This document shows, piece after piece, positions 52,822-63,427 of a stretch of 64,000 nt of DNA. Where the stretch lies: NCBI RefSeq assembly GCF_900106555.1, contig NZ_FNOE01000002.1:62001-126000 (forward strand), given 5' to 3'. Position numbers and translations under genes: made by a program. The DNA comes from Nitrosomonas oligotropha (GTDB lineage: Bacteria; Pseudomonadota; Gammaproteobacteria; Burkholderiales; Nitrosomonadaceae). Positions within the stretch are counted from its first letter, which is position 1. Each line of letters begins with the position of its first letter. The notes beneath the pieces were generated by a model. It ran no database searches, had not been told where the DNA came from, and was given only the letters and a program-made list of their open reading frames with translations.

Positions 52822-53308
52822 GAAAGCATTCGACAATCTTGCTAAAAAAATCCAAGCCGATGCGGGCAGGGATTTTGCGCTGGTTGGTATTCACACCGGC
52901 GGAGTGTGGCTGGCCGAGCGCCTGCATCAAGCACTGGGGACCAAGCAACCGCTGGGAACGCTGGACGTTGCTTTTTATCGCGACGATTTCGATAAGATAG
53001 GCTTGCATTCACAGGTTAAACCATCGGAAATACCGTTCGCAGTGGAAGGCGCGCATATTCTGCTGGTAGACGATGTGTTGCAAACGGGACGGACCATTCG
53101 TGCCGCAATCAATGAATTGTTCGATTACGGTCGTCCCGCTTCGATTAGTTTTGCTGCTTTGGTTGACCGGGGCGGCAGGGAATTGCCGATAACCCCGCAA
53201 TATACCGGCATTACGCTGGAGTTACCGGCGGATAAAATGCTTGAGTTAAAGTGTGGAAAGAACGGAAAGTTAAGCTTTCATTTGTACGATAAGAGCATGC
53301 CCGAATGA
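52802..53308 (+). CDS. pyrR: PyrR, pyrimidine regulator/uracil phosphoribosyltransferase
   Basis: The 168-residue type I phosphoribosyltransferase starts [14 protein letters not shown] inside the ruvX end and shows the PRPP loop [19 protein letters not shown] plus [17 protein letters not shown]. In Gram-positives PyrR is an RNA-binding attenuator. In proteobacterial ruvX-pyrR-pyrB groups its regulatory role is less clear. It overlaps pyrB by four bases (ATGA). Confidence 0.92.
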   Translation: MQLPDAEKAFDNLAKKIQADAGRDFALVGIHTGGVWLAERLHQALGTKQPLGTLDVAFYRDDFDKIGLHSQVKPSEIPFAVEGAHILLVDDVLQTGRTIRAAINELFDYGRPASISFAALVDRGGRELPITPQYTGITLELPADKMLELKCGKNGKLSFHLYDKSMPE

Positions 53309-54264
53309 TCAATAGGAACCCGCAGCTGGATGAAAATGGCGTGTTGCAGCATTTGCTGACAACCGAGGGATTACCCGCTTCTGTTTTATTGCATATCCTC
53401 GATACCGCCGAGTCATTTGTCGGTGTCACGGAACGTGATGTCAAGAAAATCCCTTTGTTGCGCGGGAAGTCGATATTCAATCTTTTTTTTGAGCCCAGCA
53501 CGCGCACGCGCACAACCTTTGAAATTGCCGCCAAACGCTTATCGGCGGATGTGTTCAATCTGAATATTGCCGTTTCCGCGCAATCCAAAGGCGAAACACT
53601 ACTGGATACGGTCAATAATCTTTCCGCGATGAACGCGGATATGTTTGTCGTGCGGCATGCGCAGAGCGGCGCGGCACACTTGATTGCAAAACATGTGCAA
53701 CCGGATATTCATGTGATCAATGCCGGCGATGGCAGTCACGCGCATCCGACTCAGGCTTTATTGGATATGTTCACGATCCGGCGCTACAAAAGCGATTTTC
53801 GTAATTTGCGCGTGGCTATTATTGGCGACATTTTGCATTCACGGGTCGCGCGTTCCCAGATTCATGCATTGACCACGCTCGGTGTGCCGGAAGTCCGCGT
53901 GATCGCGCCTAAAACGCTGCTGCCCAAAATGGTGGAACGCCTGGGGGTGCATGTTTATCACGATATGGCCAAGGGACTCAAAGACATTGACGTGCTGATG
54001 ATGTTGCGCTTGCAGAATGAGCGCATGAAAGGCGCGAATTTACCCAGTCCGGAGGAATATTTTAAATATTATGGGCTGACCCCGGAAAAACTGTCACTGG
54101 CCAGGCGCGATGCCATTGTGATGCATCCTGGGCCGATGAATCGCGGTGTCGAGATTGACTCGGAAGTCGCGGATGGCAAGCAGTCGGTAATTCTCCCGCA
54201 AGTGACATTCGGCATAGCGGTGCGCATGGCGGTAATGTCAATTCTGGCAGGCAATCAGGTTTAG
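53305..54264 (+). CDS. pyrB: Aspartate carbamoyltransferase catalytic chain
   Basis: PyrB makes N-carbamoyl-aspartate, the committed step of pyrimidine synthesis. The 319 residues show the carbamoyl-phosphate motif [29 protein letters not shown] for aspartate and [13 protein letters not shown] near the end. No pyrI follows. Instead a dihydroorotase-like gene lies 10 bases downstream, as in class A ATCases of Pseudomonas type. Confidence 0.97.
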   Translation: MINRNPQLDENGVLQHLLTTEGLPASVLLHILDTAESFVGVTERDVKKIPLLRGKSIFNLFFEPSTRTRTTFEIAAKRLSADVFNLNIAVSAQSKGETLLDTVNNLSAMNADMFVVRHAQSGAAHLIAKHVQPDIHVINAGDGSHAHPTQALLDMFTIRRYKSDFRNLRVAIIGDILHSRVARSQIHALTTLGVPEVRVIAPKTLLPKMVERLGVHVYHDMAKGLKDIDVLMMLRLQNERMKGANLPSPEEYFKYYGLTPEKLSLARRDAIVMHPGPMNRGVEIDSEVADGKQSVILPQVTFGIAVRMAVMSILAGNQV

Positions 54265-54274
54265 AGGCGGTTGC

Positions 54275-55549
54275 ATGAAAATTCATATTAAAAATGGGCG
54301 CTTGATCGATCCAAAAAACGGTATCGATGCCGTGCAGGATATTTTTATTGCCAAAGGTAAAATCGTTGCCATCGGCGCGGCACCGGATGAATTTCAGGCT
54401 AGCCGTGTGATTGATGCGCAATCGCTTGTCGTGTGTCCGGGACTGGTCGATTTGTCCGTGCGTCTGCGTGAACCGGGGCTGGAATATATGGCCACACTGG
54501 AATCCGAAATGGCTGCGGCGGTTGCCGGTGGCGTCACGAGCATTGCTTGTCCGCCGGACACCGATCCACCCTTGGATGAACCGGGATTGGTGGAAATGCT
54601 GAAACATCGCGCCAAAAGCCTCAATCAGGCGAACGTTTATCCGATTGGCGCATTGACGCAAGGGTTGAAGGGTGAGCGCTTAACCGAGATGGCCGAACTG
54701 AACGACGCCGGATGCGTGGTTTTTGGGCAACCGGACGGGTTATTGCCGAACTTGCGGGTGCTCATGCAGGCTATGTTGTACGCATCGACATTCGGTTTTA
54801 GCGTGTGGCTGCGTCCGCAGGAAATCACGCTGACCGGCGATGGGGTGGCGCATGATGGCGAAGTGGCGACCCGGCTGGGTTTGCTGACCGTTCCTGTATG
54901 CGCTGAAACGATCGCCATCGGCAATATTATTTTATTGACCAAGGAAACCGGCGTCAGAGTGCACTTGTGCCGGATTTCCAGCGCTGAGGGCCTGGCGATG
55001 ATTCGTTCAGCCAGACAGCAAGGTTTGCCGATCACTTGCGATGTGTCGATTAATCATTTGCACCTGTCGGATATGGATATCGGATTTTTTGATTCCAATT
55101 GTCATCTGATGCCGCCATTGCGCAGCTCGAGTGATCGCGATGCGCTGCGTCATGGTTTACTGGATGGCACGATCGGTGCGATTTGTTCGGATCATGCACC
55201 GGTGGATGAAGACGCTAAATTATTGCCGTTCGGTCAATCCGAGGTGGGTGCGACGGGAGTGGAGTTGTTGCTGCCGCTCACTTTGAAATGGGGATCGGAA
55301 ATGCGGCTGCCATTGCTCAACGTGTTGTCCAAGATTACCTCGGATCCGGCCCGGATACTGGGAATTGACGCAGGGCATTTATCGCTCGGCAGTGCTGCGG
55401 ATATCTGTATTTTTGATCCTGACCATTACTGGAAAGTGACCTCGTCAGCCATTCTAAGCCAAGGAAAGAACACGCCCTTTATGGGGATGGAAATCCCGGG
55501 TGGCGTTAAATATACCCTGGTAAATGGTCATATTGTTTATGAGCACTGA
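54275..55549 (+). CDS. pyrC': Non-catalytic dihydroorotase-like subunit PyrC' of ATCase
   Basis: The 424-residue protein has the amidohydrolase fold of type I dihydroorotases (GLVDLSVRLREPG, IGAICSDHAPVDEDAK, LGSAADICIFDPD), but the metal-binding His-x-His is missing: residues 61 and 63 are Ser and Arg. The later metal His is also replaced (HLCRISSAEG). It is therefore a pseudo-dihydroorotase, like Pseudomonas PyrC', which has no activity but is required to assemble the PyrB holoenzyme. A catalytic dihydroorotase must be encoded elsewhere. Confidence 0.9.
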   Translation: MKIHIKNGRLIDPKNGIDAVQDIFIAKGKIVAIGAAPDEFQASRVIDAQSLVVCPGLVDLSVRLREPGLEYMATLESEMAAAVAGGVTSIACPPDTDPPLDEPGLVEMLKHRAKSLNQANVYPIGALTQGLKGERLTEMAELNDAGCVVFGQPDGLLPNLRVLMQAMLYASTFGFSVWLRPQEITLTGDGVAHDGEVATRLGLLTVPVCAETIAIGNIILLTKETGVRVHLCRISSAEGLAMIRSARQQGLPITCDVSINHLHLSDMDIGFFDSNCHLMPPLRSSSDRDALRHGLLDGTIGAICSDHAPVDEDAKLLPFGQSEVGATGVELLLPLTLKWGSEMRLPLLNVLSKITSDPARILGIDAGHLSLGSAADICIFDPDHYWKVTSSAILSQGKNTPFMGMEIPGGVKYTLVNGHIVYEH

Positions 55550-55622
55550 ACTGGACGGCATTTTGTTTATTCAGCAGCACGATTGTTACAGAATTTGTTT
55601 TTAACTGATCATTTGGAGCAAC

Positions 55623-57716
55623 ATGTCAAACCCATTACTTGATTTTTCCGGACTGCCGCGTTTTGCAGAAATCAACAACGAACATATCACACCGGCGATT
55701 GAAACCTTGTTAAAGGAAAATCGCGCGGTAATTGACAAGGTGCGGGCGGATGACAAAGCGCCTACCTGGAAGACTTTTGTGCAGCCGATGACGGATGCCA
55801 ATGAACGGTTATCCCGTGCTTGGGGACAAGTGTCGCATCTAAACGCGGTGATGAATACGCCGGAGCTGCGTGAGACCTATAATGCCAATCTGCCTTTGAT
55901 CACGCAGTTTTATGCCGAGTTATCGCAGGATGTGCGGTTATTTGAGAAATTTAAACAGTTACGTGCAAGTGCGGAATTCGACCAACTGACTCCGGCGCGG
56001 AAGCGAATCATCGACAATGAATTGCGCGATTTCCGTTTGGGTGGCGCCGAGTTGCCGGCTGAAAAGAAACAACGTTTCTTGCAAATCCAGGAAGAACTAT
56101 CCAAGTTGACGTCCACGTTCAGCGATAATTTGCTGGATGCCACCAATGCTTATTCATTATTGATTGACGATGCGGAGAAGGTGGCGGGTATTCCGGATGA
56201 TGTGCTGCAATCGGCGCAACAGTCAGCCGCAGCGGAGGGCAAAACAGGCTGGAAATTCACCCTGCATATGCCATCGTATCTTCCCGTGCTGCAATATGCC
56301 GATAACCGCGATTTGCGCGAACAAATGTACCGCGCCTATGCGACACGGGCCAGCGAGTTTGATAGCCAAGCGGATTCGAGCAAAGATAATATGCCGCTGA
56401 TTAATAAAATATTGGAACTGCGCCGTGAAGCAGCGCACATGCTGGGCTATGATAATTATGCTGAAGTTTCGCTGGCCACAAAAATGGCAACCTCTCCGCA
56501 GCAAGTTTTGGATTTTCTGACGAAACTGGCTGTCAAGGCAAAACCGTATGCTGTGGCCGATCTACAAGCACTGCAACAGTTTGCCGCGGAGAAATTGAAT
56601 CTGAAGAAACTTGAGGCGTGGGATTTGGCGTATGTCAGCGAGAAATTGCGGCAAGAGCGCTACGCTTTTTCGGATCAGGAGGTTAAGCAATACTTCCCTG
56701 AAGATAAAGTATTGACCGGTATGTTTAAAGTGGTGGAAAAACTGTACGGCATCCGCATCACGCTTGCGGCACCTGCACGCAATATTCAGTGCTGGCATCC
56801 CGATGTGAAGTTTTTTGATATTCATGACGCCAACGGTGAGTTGATCGGTCAATTTTATTTGGACCTCTACGCCCGGCCAACCAAACGTGGTGGCGCTTGG
56901 ATGGATGACGCAGTTACGCGACGCCGGATCGATGATCAACACACGGCGAAGCACGCCATACAATTACCCGTTGCCTACCTTACGTGCAATTTCTCAGCGC
57001 CGGTTACTATGGATCATCAACCGCGCCCGGCTTTATTTACGCATAATGAAGTGATTGTGTTGTTTCATGAGTTTGGTCATGGTTTGCATCATTTGATGAC
57101 CAAAGTGGAAGACTTGGGAGTGTCCGGAATTAATGGCGTTGAATGGGACGCGGTGGAGTTGCCGAGCCAGTTCATGGAAAATTTTTGCTGGGAATGGGAT
57201 GTGTTGACCGGAATGACTCAGCACATTGAAACAGGAGAATCATTACCCAAAGCGCTGTTCGATAAGATGATAAAAGCCAAGAATTTCCAAAGTGGCTTGC
57301 AGATGTTGCGGCAGATTGAGTTTGCGTTGTTTGATATGCACGTGCACTTCGATTTTAAACCGGATGGCGATCGGACGGTGTTGCAGTTATTGGATAATAT
57401 CCGCAATCAGGTCGCAGTAATTATTCCACCGGACTTTAACCGTTTCCCCAACAGTTTCGCGCATATTTTTGCCGGCGGCTATGCCGCGGGCTACTATAGT
57501 TATAAGTGGGCAGAAGTGCTTTCGGCCGATGCCTACAGCATGTTTGAAGAAACCGCTTCGGATGGCGTGGTGAATGCAGCTACGGGTTCGCATTTTCTGG
57601 AAGAAATTCTGGCTGTGGGAGGAAGCCGCTCCGCACTCGAGTCATTTATTGCGTTTCGAGGACGTGAGCCGGAATTGGATGCGTTATTGCGCCATAGCGG
57701 GATGGAAGCGGCTTAA
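55623..57716 (+). CDS. prlC: Oligopeptidase A (M3 metallopeptidase)
   Basis: The 697-residue cytosolic zinc peptidase cleaves short peptides, including signal peptide fragments. The zinc site is HEFGH (482-486) with Glu in the following GVEWDAVELPSQFMENFCWE helix; YAAGYYSYKWAEVLSADAY lies near the C terminus. MSNPLLDFSGLPRFAEIN begins at an ATG with a GGAGCAAC site. It is separate from the pyrimidine genes by 73 bases. Confidence 0.95.
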   Translation: MSNPLLDFSGLPRFAEINNEHITPAIETLLKENRAVIDKVRADDKAPTWKTFVQPMTDANERLSRAWGQVSHLNAVMNTPELRETYNANLPLITQFYAELSQDVRLFEKFKQLRASAEFDQLTPARKRIIDNELRDFRLGGAELPAEKKQRFLQIQEELSKLTSTFSDNLLDATNAYSLLIDDAEKVAGIPDDVLQSAQQSAAAEGKTGWKFTLHMPSYLPVLQYADNRDLREQMYRAYATRASEFDSQADSSKDNMPLINKILELRREAAHMLGYDNYAEVSLATKMATSPQQVLDFLTKLAVKAKPYAVADLQALQQFAAEKLNLKKLEAWDLAYVSEKLRQERYAFSDQEVKQYFPEDKVLTGMFKVVEKLYGIRITLAAPARNIQCWHPDVKFFDIHDANGELIGQFYLDLYARPTKRGGAWMDDAVTRRRIDDQHTAKHAIQLPVAYLTCNFSAPVTMDHQPRPALFTHNEVIVLFHEFGHGLHHLMTKVEDLGVSGINGVEWDAVELPSQFMENFCWEWDVLTGMTQHIETGESLPKALFDKMIKAKNFQSGLQMLRQIEFALFDMHVHFDFKPDGDRTVLQLLDNIRNQVAVIIPPDFNRFPNSFAHIFAGGYAAGYYSYKWAEVLSADAYSMFEETASDGVVNAATGSHFLEEILAVGGSRSALESFIAFRGREPELDALLRHSGMEAA

Positions 57717-57953
57717 CCGGAGAATTGCATCGTTTTGTCCATTCTATTGTTGAGTGATAATTTATAAAGTGCAGGCATAATCTGTCGTATATTGACCGCC
57801 GGGCACCGAATGAACTGAAAACTTTCTAATGATTCCGCATAGTAACGATGGATGACCGCTTGAACAAAAATAGCACTTTGTGCGAGGTTGTATTGAACCT
57901 ATCGTATAAATGTGGCAAGATCGACCAAAATTTTTATTAGAAGAAATAAGAAC

Positions 57954-58736
57954 ATGATTAATATTATCCGTACCGTAGCTATCGCTGTGCTGGTTTCTGG
58001 TTTTTTTTTAACGGGTTGTGCCTCAACGAAGACAACGGCGAGTGCGAATGTTAACAACCAAAATAGTGTGCATGATCCTCTGGAATCCATGAATCGCGCT
58101 GTTTTTAATTTCAATGAAATGGTGTACGACAAAGTTTTTGACCCTGTGGCCAGAGGCTATAAGCGGGTTACACCCGATCCGATTGAACTGGTTGTTGGAA
58201 ACTTTTTCTCCAATTTGAACGAAGTGGTGGTAATCACTAACTCCGTGCTGCAATTAAATTATGAGAGCGCGCTTGCCAGTAGTGCCCGTTTATTGGTCAA
58301 TACCACTTTTGGGATATTCGGCATGATCGATATCGCGAGTGATATCAGTGCTGTGAGCGATATTAATCTCAACAAGCGAAACGAAGATTTCGGTCAGACA
58401 CTGGGACGTTATGGAGTCGGCAGCGGACCTTACATCGTATTGCCTTTGCTGGGACCAAGTTCTGTTCGTGATACGGTCGGTATCGCTGTCGACAGCTTCT
58501 TTATGGATCCTGTGACACAAGGGGTGACGGGTGTTTTCATGAACGGCGTTCCTTATCTTAATACGACAGCGCTACGTCTCCCTGTAGCTGCAGCGAGAAC
58601 GGTTAATGCACGGGCACAATTCCTGGAACAAGATAAGACACTGGAAGAAGCTGCGTTGGATAAGTATGAATTCGTGCGCGATGCTTATTTGCAAAGACGT
58701 ACAAGTTTGGTGAACAACAAGGCTGAAGAAAAATAA
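57954..58736 (+). CDS. mlaA: MlaA/VacJ outer-membrane lipoprotein
   Basis: MlaA removes phospholipids from the outer leaflet of the outer membrane and passes them to the Mla system. The 260-residue protein has a lipoprotein signal with lipobox LTGC near residue 21, then DPLESMNRAVFNFNE, DPVARGYKRVTPDPIE, EDFGQTLGRYGVGSGPYIVL and LPLLGPSSVRD, all typical. I chose ATG 57954 (MINIIRTVAIAVL) because it starts the signal peptide; a longer frame from 57912 adds charged residues. The mlaBCDEF genes are not in the window. Confidence 0.94.
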   Translation: MINIIRTVAIAVLVSGFFLTGCASTKTTASANVNNQNSVHDPLESMNRAVFNFNEMVYDKVFDPVARGYKRVTPDPIELVVGNFFSNLNEVVVITNSVLQLNYESALASSARLLVNTTFGIFGMIDIASDISAVSDINLNKRNEDFGQTLGRYGVGSGPYIVLPLLGPSSVRDTVGIAVDSFFMDPVTQGVTGVFMNGVPYLNTTALRLPVAAARTVNARAQFLEQDKTLEEAALDKYEFVRDAYLQRRTSLVNNKAEEK

Positions 58737-58812
58737 ATAGCGCGGGAGTCGTTTTGATCTTCGGATGCAGCCGCATCCGTGCGCAGCAGACAATAAAGTA
58801 GATACAAACAAG

Positions 58813-58863
58813 GCACATTGATTAGGAAGCGTATTCCGCTAATCAGTGTGCTTTGTTTTTGTT
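58813..58863 (+). terminator. Rho-independent terminator after mlaA
   Basis: A 13-bp stem with one G-T pair (58813-58825 with 58839-58851) encloses a partly paired loop and is followed by a T-rich tail, 77 bases beyond mlaA. Confidence 0.8.
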
Positions 58864-58961
58864 AATCCAAAAAAGAAGCCGATTGCCGCTATGCCGGTGC
58901 AATGGCGGTCATAGGGTAAGCGTGAATGAGGTGGATTTAGAGATGGTGGAGATCTAAGTTA

Positions 58962-60113
58962 ATGAAAAATCCCGTGGTTATTATAGGAAGTGGATTAGCC
59001 GGTTATGCGGTGGCGCGTGAATTACGTAAACTGAATACGGAACTTGATGTCGTCATGCTATCTGCTGATCATGGCGGTTTTTACTCCAAACCCATGCTGT
59101 CAAATGCATTGTCATCCGGGAAGACTCCCGAATCGATTGTCAACGGTGACGCGGTTCAAATGGCATCACAATTGAAGATTTCCATTCGCCCCCACTGTCG
59201 TGTCAGCGCAATTGATCAAGCCGCGTGTGAAGTGACATTGGCCGATGGTGAGAAGATTATTTACAATCAATTGGTTTTGGCGTTGGGCGCTGATCAGGTG
59301 CATTTGCCGCTTTCGGGCGATGGTGTAGCGAATATATTGACTATTAATGATCTTGACGATTATAAAAAATTTCGCGTTGCACTGACCGGAAAAAAACGTA
59401 TCAGTATTATTGGCGCGGGCTTGATTGGTTGTGAGTTTGCCAATGATCTGGCAACCGCCGGTTACCATGTCGATGTGATAGATATCAGTGCGCAGCCGCT
59501 GGGACGTCTATTGCCGCCAGCAGGCGGGGCATTTATACGGCAAAGGCTGGAAGCTGCGGGTGTGGTTTTTCATTTGAATGCAACCACACAGTCCGTTGAT
59601 CAAGTGCAAGAAAAGCTACACCTGACATTCGCCGACGGAAGTGCAATTGAATCTGATATCGTTTTGTCCGCGGTCGGGTTACGTGCGCGTACGCAACTGG
59701 CGACATCAGCCGGTATTTCGGTTAATCGGGGAATTGTCGTGAATCGCTTGTTACAAACGCAGTTTGACAATATCTACGCCTTGGGTGATTGCGCCGAAGT
59801 AGCAGGGAAAGTGCTGCCTTTTGTGATGCCGATTACGCATGCGGCACGGGCCCTGGCGGCAACGCTTGCAGGTAATCCTACAGAAGTTCGTTATCCGGCG
59901 ATGCCGGTTATCGTTAAAACACCCGCATGTCCCGCGGTTGTTTCGCCGCCCGATTTCACTATAAAAGGTGAATGGCATGTGGAAGCCGATCAGAATGGCG
60001 TAAAGGCGCTCTATAAAGATGATACCGGTCGATTGCTCGGTTATGCTTTGTTGGGTGCGGCGACGCAGGAGAAAAATAGCCTCACTCCTCATTTACCTCC
60101 GGTATTGGAGTGA
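58962..60113 (+). CDS. Rubredoxin-NAD+ reductase-like FAD flavoprotein
   Basis: The 383 residues carry FAD motif VVIIGSGLAGYAVAREL, NAD motif ISIIGAGLIGCEFANDL and IYALGDCAEVAGK, with the GGFYSKPMLSNALSSGK segment typical of rubredoxin reductases (AlkT/RubB-like). It should pass electrons from NADH to rubredoxin, but no rubredoxin gene is in the window. It is probably a single gene; yciB follows 69 bases later. Confidence 0.88.
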   Translation: MKNPVVIIGSGLAGYAVARELRKLNTELDVVMLSADHGGFYSKPMLSNALSSGKTPESIVNGDAVQMASQLKISIRPHCRVSAIDQAACEVTLADGEKIIYNQLVLALGADQVHLPLSGDGVANILTINDLDDYKKFRVALTGKKRISIIGAGLIGCEFANDLATAGYHVDVIDISAQPLGRLLPPAGGAFIRQRLEAAGVVFHLNATTQSVDQVQEKLHLTFADGSAIESDIVLSAVGLRARTQLATSAGISVNRGIVVNRLLQTQFDNIYALGDCAEVAGKVLPFVMPITHAARALAATLAGNPTEVRYPAMPVIVKTPACPAVVSPPDFTIKGEWHVEADQNGVKALYKDDTGRLLGYALLGAATQEKNSLTPHLPPVLE

Positions 60114-60182
60114 GAAACATTTCTTGCTTTTGATGATCTACTCTCGGACGAGCCATTAAAAAAATTTACGATATTTACAGCG

Positions 60183-60797
60183 ATGAAATTTCTCTTTGAT
60201 CTATTTCCGGTAATTTTATTTTTTCTGGCGTTCAAGCTGTACGATATCTTCATCGCCACGGCGGTTGCGATAGTGGCAGCGATTGCACAAATCGTCTGGC
60301 TTTGGTTTCGCAATCGCCACGTCGATAAAATGATGTGGATCAATTTGGCTGTTATTGTCATTTTTGGCGGTGCGACACTAATATCCCAGGATGAAACATT
60401 TATCAAATGGAAACCGACCGTGTTGTATTGGTTGATCGCAACCGTTTTAATGGGATCCCATGTAATTTTTAGAAAAAACCTGATACAAGCCATGCTTGAG
60501 AAACAGATGATTTTGCCGCCTTTTGTCTGGAGCAGACTCAATTTAAGCTGGGTGGGGTTTTTTCTAACGATGGGGTGTGTCAACCTCTATGTCGCGTTTA
60601 GTTTTCCAGTAGATACCTGGGTTACATTTAAGCTTTTTGGTGCTACGGGATTGATGCTTGTTTTTGTTATCGCACAAGTGTTGATGTTAGGGAAGTATTT
60701 GAAAGATGCGCCTGCTGTAGTGACTGAGGATGCGCCTGTCGGTGAACCAGATGATTTAAAGGATGAAAGAGAAAATAAAGCGAACAAGGAACGATAA
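60183..60797 (+). CDS. yciB: YciB/IspZ inner membrane protein
   Basis: The 204-residue protein starts [20 protein letters not shown] and has five to six membrane helices, including RIAWLW-like [14 protein letters not shown] and [19 protein letters not shown], the YciB pattern. YciB is linked to septation and envelope integrity in Enterobacteria and Shigella. The charged C-terminal tail (about 30 residues) is longer than in E. coli. Its stop overlaps the yciI-like start. Confidence 0.92.
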   Translation: MKFLFDLFPVILFFLAFKLYDIFIATAVAIVAAIAQIVWLWFRNRHVDKMMWINLAVIVIFGGATLISQDETFIKWKPTVLYWLIATVLMGSHVIFRKNLIQAMLEKQMILPPFVWSRLNLSWVGFFLTMGCVNLYVAFSFPVDTWVTFKLFGATGLMLVFVIAQVLMLGKYLKDAPAVVTEDAPVGEPDDLKDERENKANKER

Positions 60798-61099
60798 TGT
60801 TATATGCCATTAATGGAGAGGATGTACCGGATAGCTTGGGAAAACGGATGACAGTTCGTCCGGAGCATCTGAAAAGAATTCAAGTATTACAGGATGAAGG
60901 GCGCTTGGTTTTGGCCGGTCCTTATCCGGCTATCGACAGTCAAGATCCTGGTTCTGCAGGGTTTTCCGGCAGTCTGATTGTGGCCGAGTTTGAATCCCTG
61001 GAAGCAGCGCAAGCGTGGGCTAACGCCGATCCTTACATTAGCGCGGGTGTCTATCAGAAAGTGACCGTAAAGCCTTTTAAAAAGGTGTTGCCGGCATAA
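60797..61099 (+). CDS. YciI-like protein
   Basis: The 100-residue ferredoxin-like protein starts [20 protein letters not shown] and contains [20 protein letters not shown] and [18 protein letters not shown], with the conserved His and Asp of YciI. The family is probably enzymatic but unassigned. It overlaps yciB by one base, the usual yciB-yciI pair. Confidence 0.92.
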   Translation: MLYAINGEDVPDSLGKRMTVRPEHLKRIQVLQDEGRLVLAGPYPAIDSQDPGSAGFSGSLIVAEFESLEAAQAWANADPYISAGVYQKVTVKPFKKVLPA

Positions 61100-61254
61100 A
61101 GCGATTGCAACACCATTTCTTCAACAGTATCAAGATATTCAATAGAAATAATGGTCTGTAGAGATTCACGTTGATTCAGTTAAGGCGTATACTTTCTCGC
61201 GGCGATATATTCTGGCGAATATAATTTTATCTCAATCACAAAAAAGGAAATTCA

Positions 61255-62049
61255 ATGCGTTTGACGAAATTCTCACAGGCAATGATGATTAGTGTTTTAG
61301 GAGTGATTACACTATCAGCTCAAGCCCAATCAACAGGTACCGTGGCTAAGGTAAATGGCGTAGCAATTCCGCAATCACGTCTGGAATTAATGGTGAAGGC
61401 CAGTGCGGCGCAAGGACAGCCTGATGGTCCGGAAATGAGAAAGGCTTTGCGAGAAAATCTGATTGCTGAAGAGATTCTCGCGCAAGAAGCAGTGAAAAAG
61501 AAATTAGATAAAGATCCCGACGTAATCGCACAACTCGAAATAGCTCGTCAAGCAGTGCTGGTCAGAGCTTTTCAAGCGGACTACATAAGAAATAATGTGG
61601 TGAGTGAAGAGACCTTGCGCAAAGAATACGAAGTTCTGAAAGTGCAGATGGGAGATAAAGAATACAAGGCACGCCATATTCTTGTCGCCAATGAAAATGA
61701 AGCCAAGGATATTATTGCAAAACTAAAGAAAGGCGGTAATTTTGCAAAAATAGCTGAAGAGAAATCGGTTGATGACGGCAGTAAAGAAAATGGCGGTGAG
61801 CTTAATTGGAGCCCACCGGCAGCTTATGTCAGACCATTTTCCGAAGCACTGGTGAAATTATCCAAAGGGGGATTGACTGAACAACCCGTGCAAACTTCTT
61901 TTGGCTGGCACGTGATTCAGTTAATGGATATCCGTCCAATGGAAGTGCCGCCTTTTGAAGAAGTTAAGCAAAATATTCAACAACGTGTATTGCAGCGCGA
62001 ATTTGGAACAGTGGTACAAGAATTACGCAGCAAAGCAAAAGTAGAGTAA
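61255..62049 (+). CDS. Periplasmic parvulin-type peptidyl-prolyl isomerase
   Basis: The 264-residue protein has a signal peptide (cleavage near AQAQS, residues 22-26), a SurA-like N-terminal helical domain and a rotamase domain at about 135-230 (YKARHILVANENEAKDIIAK, GGELNWSPPAAYVRPFSEA and TSFGWHVIQLMDIRP). It assists folding of exported or outer-membrane proteins. The start follows an AAAAAGGAAA site. It is a single gene in the usual position after yciI. Confidence 0.93.
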   Translation: MRLTKFSQAMMISVLGVITLSAQAQSTGTVAKVNGVAIPQSRLELMVKASAAQGQPDGPEMRKALRENLIAEEILAQEAVKKKLDKDPDVIAQLEIARQAVLVRAFQADYIRNNVVSEETLRKEYEVLKVQMGDKEYKARHILVANENEAKDIIAKLKKGGNFAKIAEEKSVDDGSKENGGELNWSPPAAYVRPFSEALVKLSKGGLTEQPVQTSFGWHVIQLMDIRPMEVPPFEEVKQNIQQRVLQREFGTVVQELRSKAKVE

Positions 62050-62100
62050 AACTTGTAATTGAGATATGCCCTGAGTAGATCGGATTGTGATGTTGTGCTT

Positions 62101-63180
62101 CTACAGCGAAGCAGTCTTTTCTACTCGGGGAGATAGTGCGCAAAGTAATTCATAGCTGGTTGTACCGGCGCTCTGAGCAACTTCATCAACACCCAATCCC
62201 TTCCCCCACAATGTAACGGGGCTATTCAATCCGGCGTTTTCAATACCGGTTAAGTCTACCGCGAGCATGTCCATTGACACCCGGCCCAACAACCGGCTGC
62301 GTTGATTATTGATCAATACGGGAGTGTTCGTCGGCGCGTGGCGTGGATATCCATCCGCGTAACCGCATGCGACAATGCCGATGCGCATTGGCTCGGCTGT
62401 TTGAAAAAGGCCGTGATAACCGACTCTATCACCAATTCCCAAATCCTGTGTGGCAATAATTCTGCTCGAAAGCGTCATGACGGGTTGCAGGTCCAACTCC
62501 GCCGCGGTTTTATCCGTAAAAGGTGAGGCCCCGTATAGCATAATGCCAGGGCGCACCCAATCGGCATGCGTGACAGGATAACGAATGATTGCTGCGGAAT
62601 TTGCGAGTGAGCTGGGATAATGGCGGTATTCTTTCGTGATGGCTTCGAAGTACTGCAACTGCCGAAGGACATTTTTTTCTTCGTCAGGTTCATCAGCGGA
62701 AGCAAAGTGTGTCATCAAGGTAATGTTTTTGTAGTATTGCTTCTCGATCAGTGTGCCGATGGCTTGTGAAAATTGCTGTGGCGCCAGCCCCAAACGATTC
62801 ATTCCGGTATTAATCTTTAAAAACAAATCGATGTTGTAATGCTTGGAAGCTGACAACATGGCAACTTGCTCAGCATGATGGATGACCGCGCTCAAACGGT
62901 ATTGCTCAAGGATCGCTAATTCTGCGGTTGAAAAAAAACCTTCCAGGAGCAAGATCGGATGCTGGTAGCCGGCATCACGCAGGCATATTGCCGCATCCAG
63001 CTCCAGTAATCCGAATCCATCGGCGTTTTTTAGGGCGTTGGCGCTATGGAGTAATCCATGACCGTAAGCATTGGCTTTAAGGATTGCCATGATGCGCGAC
63101 TGTGGAGCATGTTTGCGGACTATGGACAGATTATGAGTTAAAGCGGCAAGGTCGATAAAAGCTTGGGTAGGGCGTGGCAT
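62101..63180 (-). CDS. alr: Alanine racemase
   Basis: Alr makes D-alanine for peptidoglycan. The 359 residues show the PLP Lys35 in MAILKANAYGHG, the general-base Tyr in GDRVGYHGLFQ, and VSMDMLAVDLTG and VTLWGKGLGVDEV near the end. I chose ATG 63180 (MPRPTQAFIDL), the family-typical start; an in-frame TTG eight codons upstream is less likely. It converges on the parvulin gene. Confidence 0.95.
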   Translation of the reverse strand: MPRPTQAFIDLAALTHNLSIVRKHAPQSRIMAILKANAYGHGLLHSANALKNADGFGLLELDAAICLRDAGYQHPILLLEGFFSTAELAILEQYRLSAVIHHAEQVAMLSASKHYNIDLFLKINTGMNRLGLAPQQFSQAIGTLIEKQYYKNITLMTHFASADEPDEEKNVLRQLQYFEAITKEYRHYPSSLANSAAIIRYPVTHADWVRPGIMLYGASPFTDKTAAELDLQPVMTLSSRIIATQDLGIGDRVGYHGLFQTAEPMRIGIVACGYADGYPRHAPTNTPVLINNQRSRLLGRVSMDMLAVDLTGIENAGLNSPVTLWGKGLGVDEVAQSAGTTSYELLCALSPRVEKTASL

Positions 63181-63427
63181 TAATTTAATGTTCAGAATAA
63201 GCAAGAGCGAGTATTATTCGCAAGTTTTTTATAATAATCTAATTTTGTGATACCGATTTAACTATTATGCCGCCATACCTTAACATGCGAAGCGGCATGA
63301 TATGCTAATCTTGGTACCCGACCAGAGGCGTTTGAAGGGATCAGCAGCGGGTGATTTTATTACACAAGTGATGTATTGGATTCAATCCTGAATCTACTCA
63401 GAAAAAATAAATATACAAGGAAATAGC
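63181..63427. other. Intergenic region between alr and lplT-like gene
   Basis: This divergent spacer holds an inverted repeat (TGCCGC near 63268 with GCGGCA near 63292). I see no gene. Confidence 0.4.
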
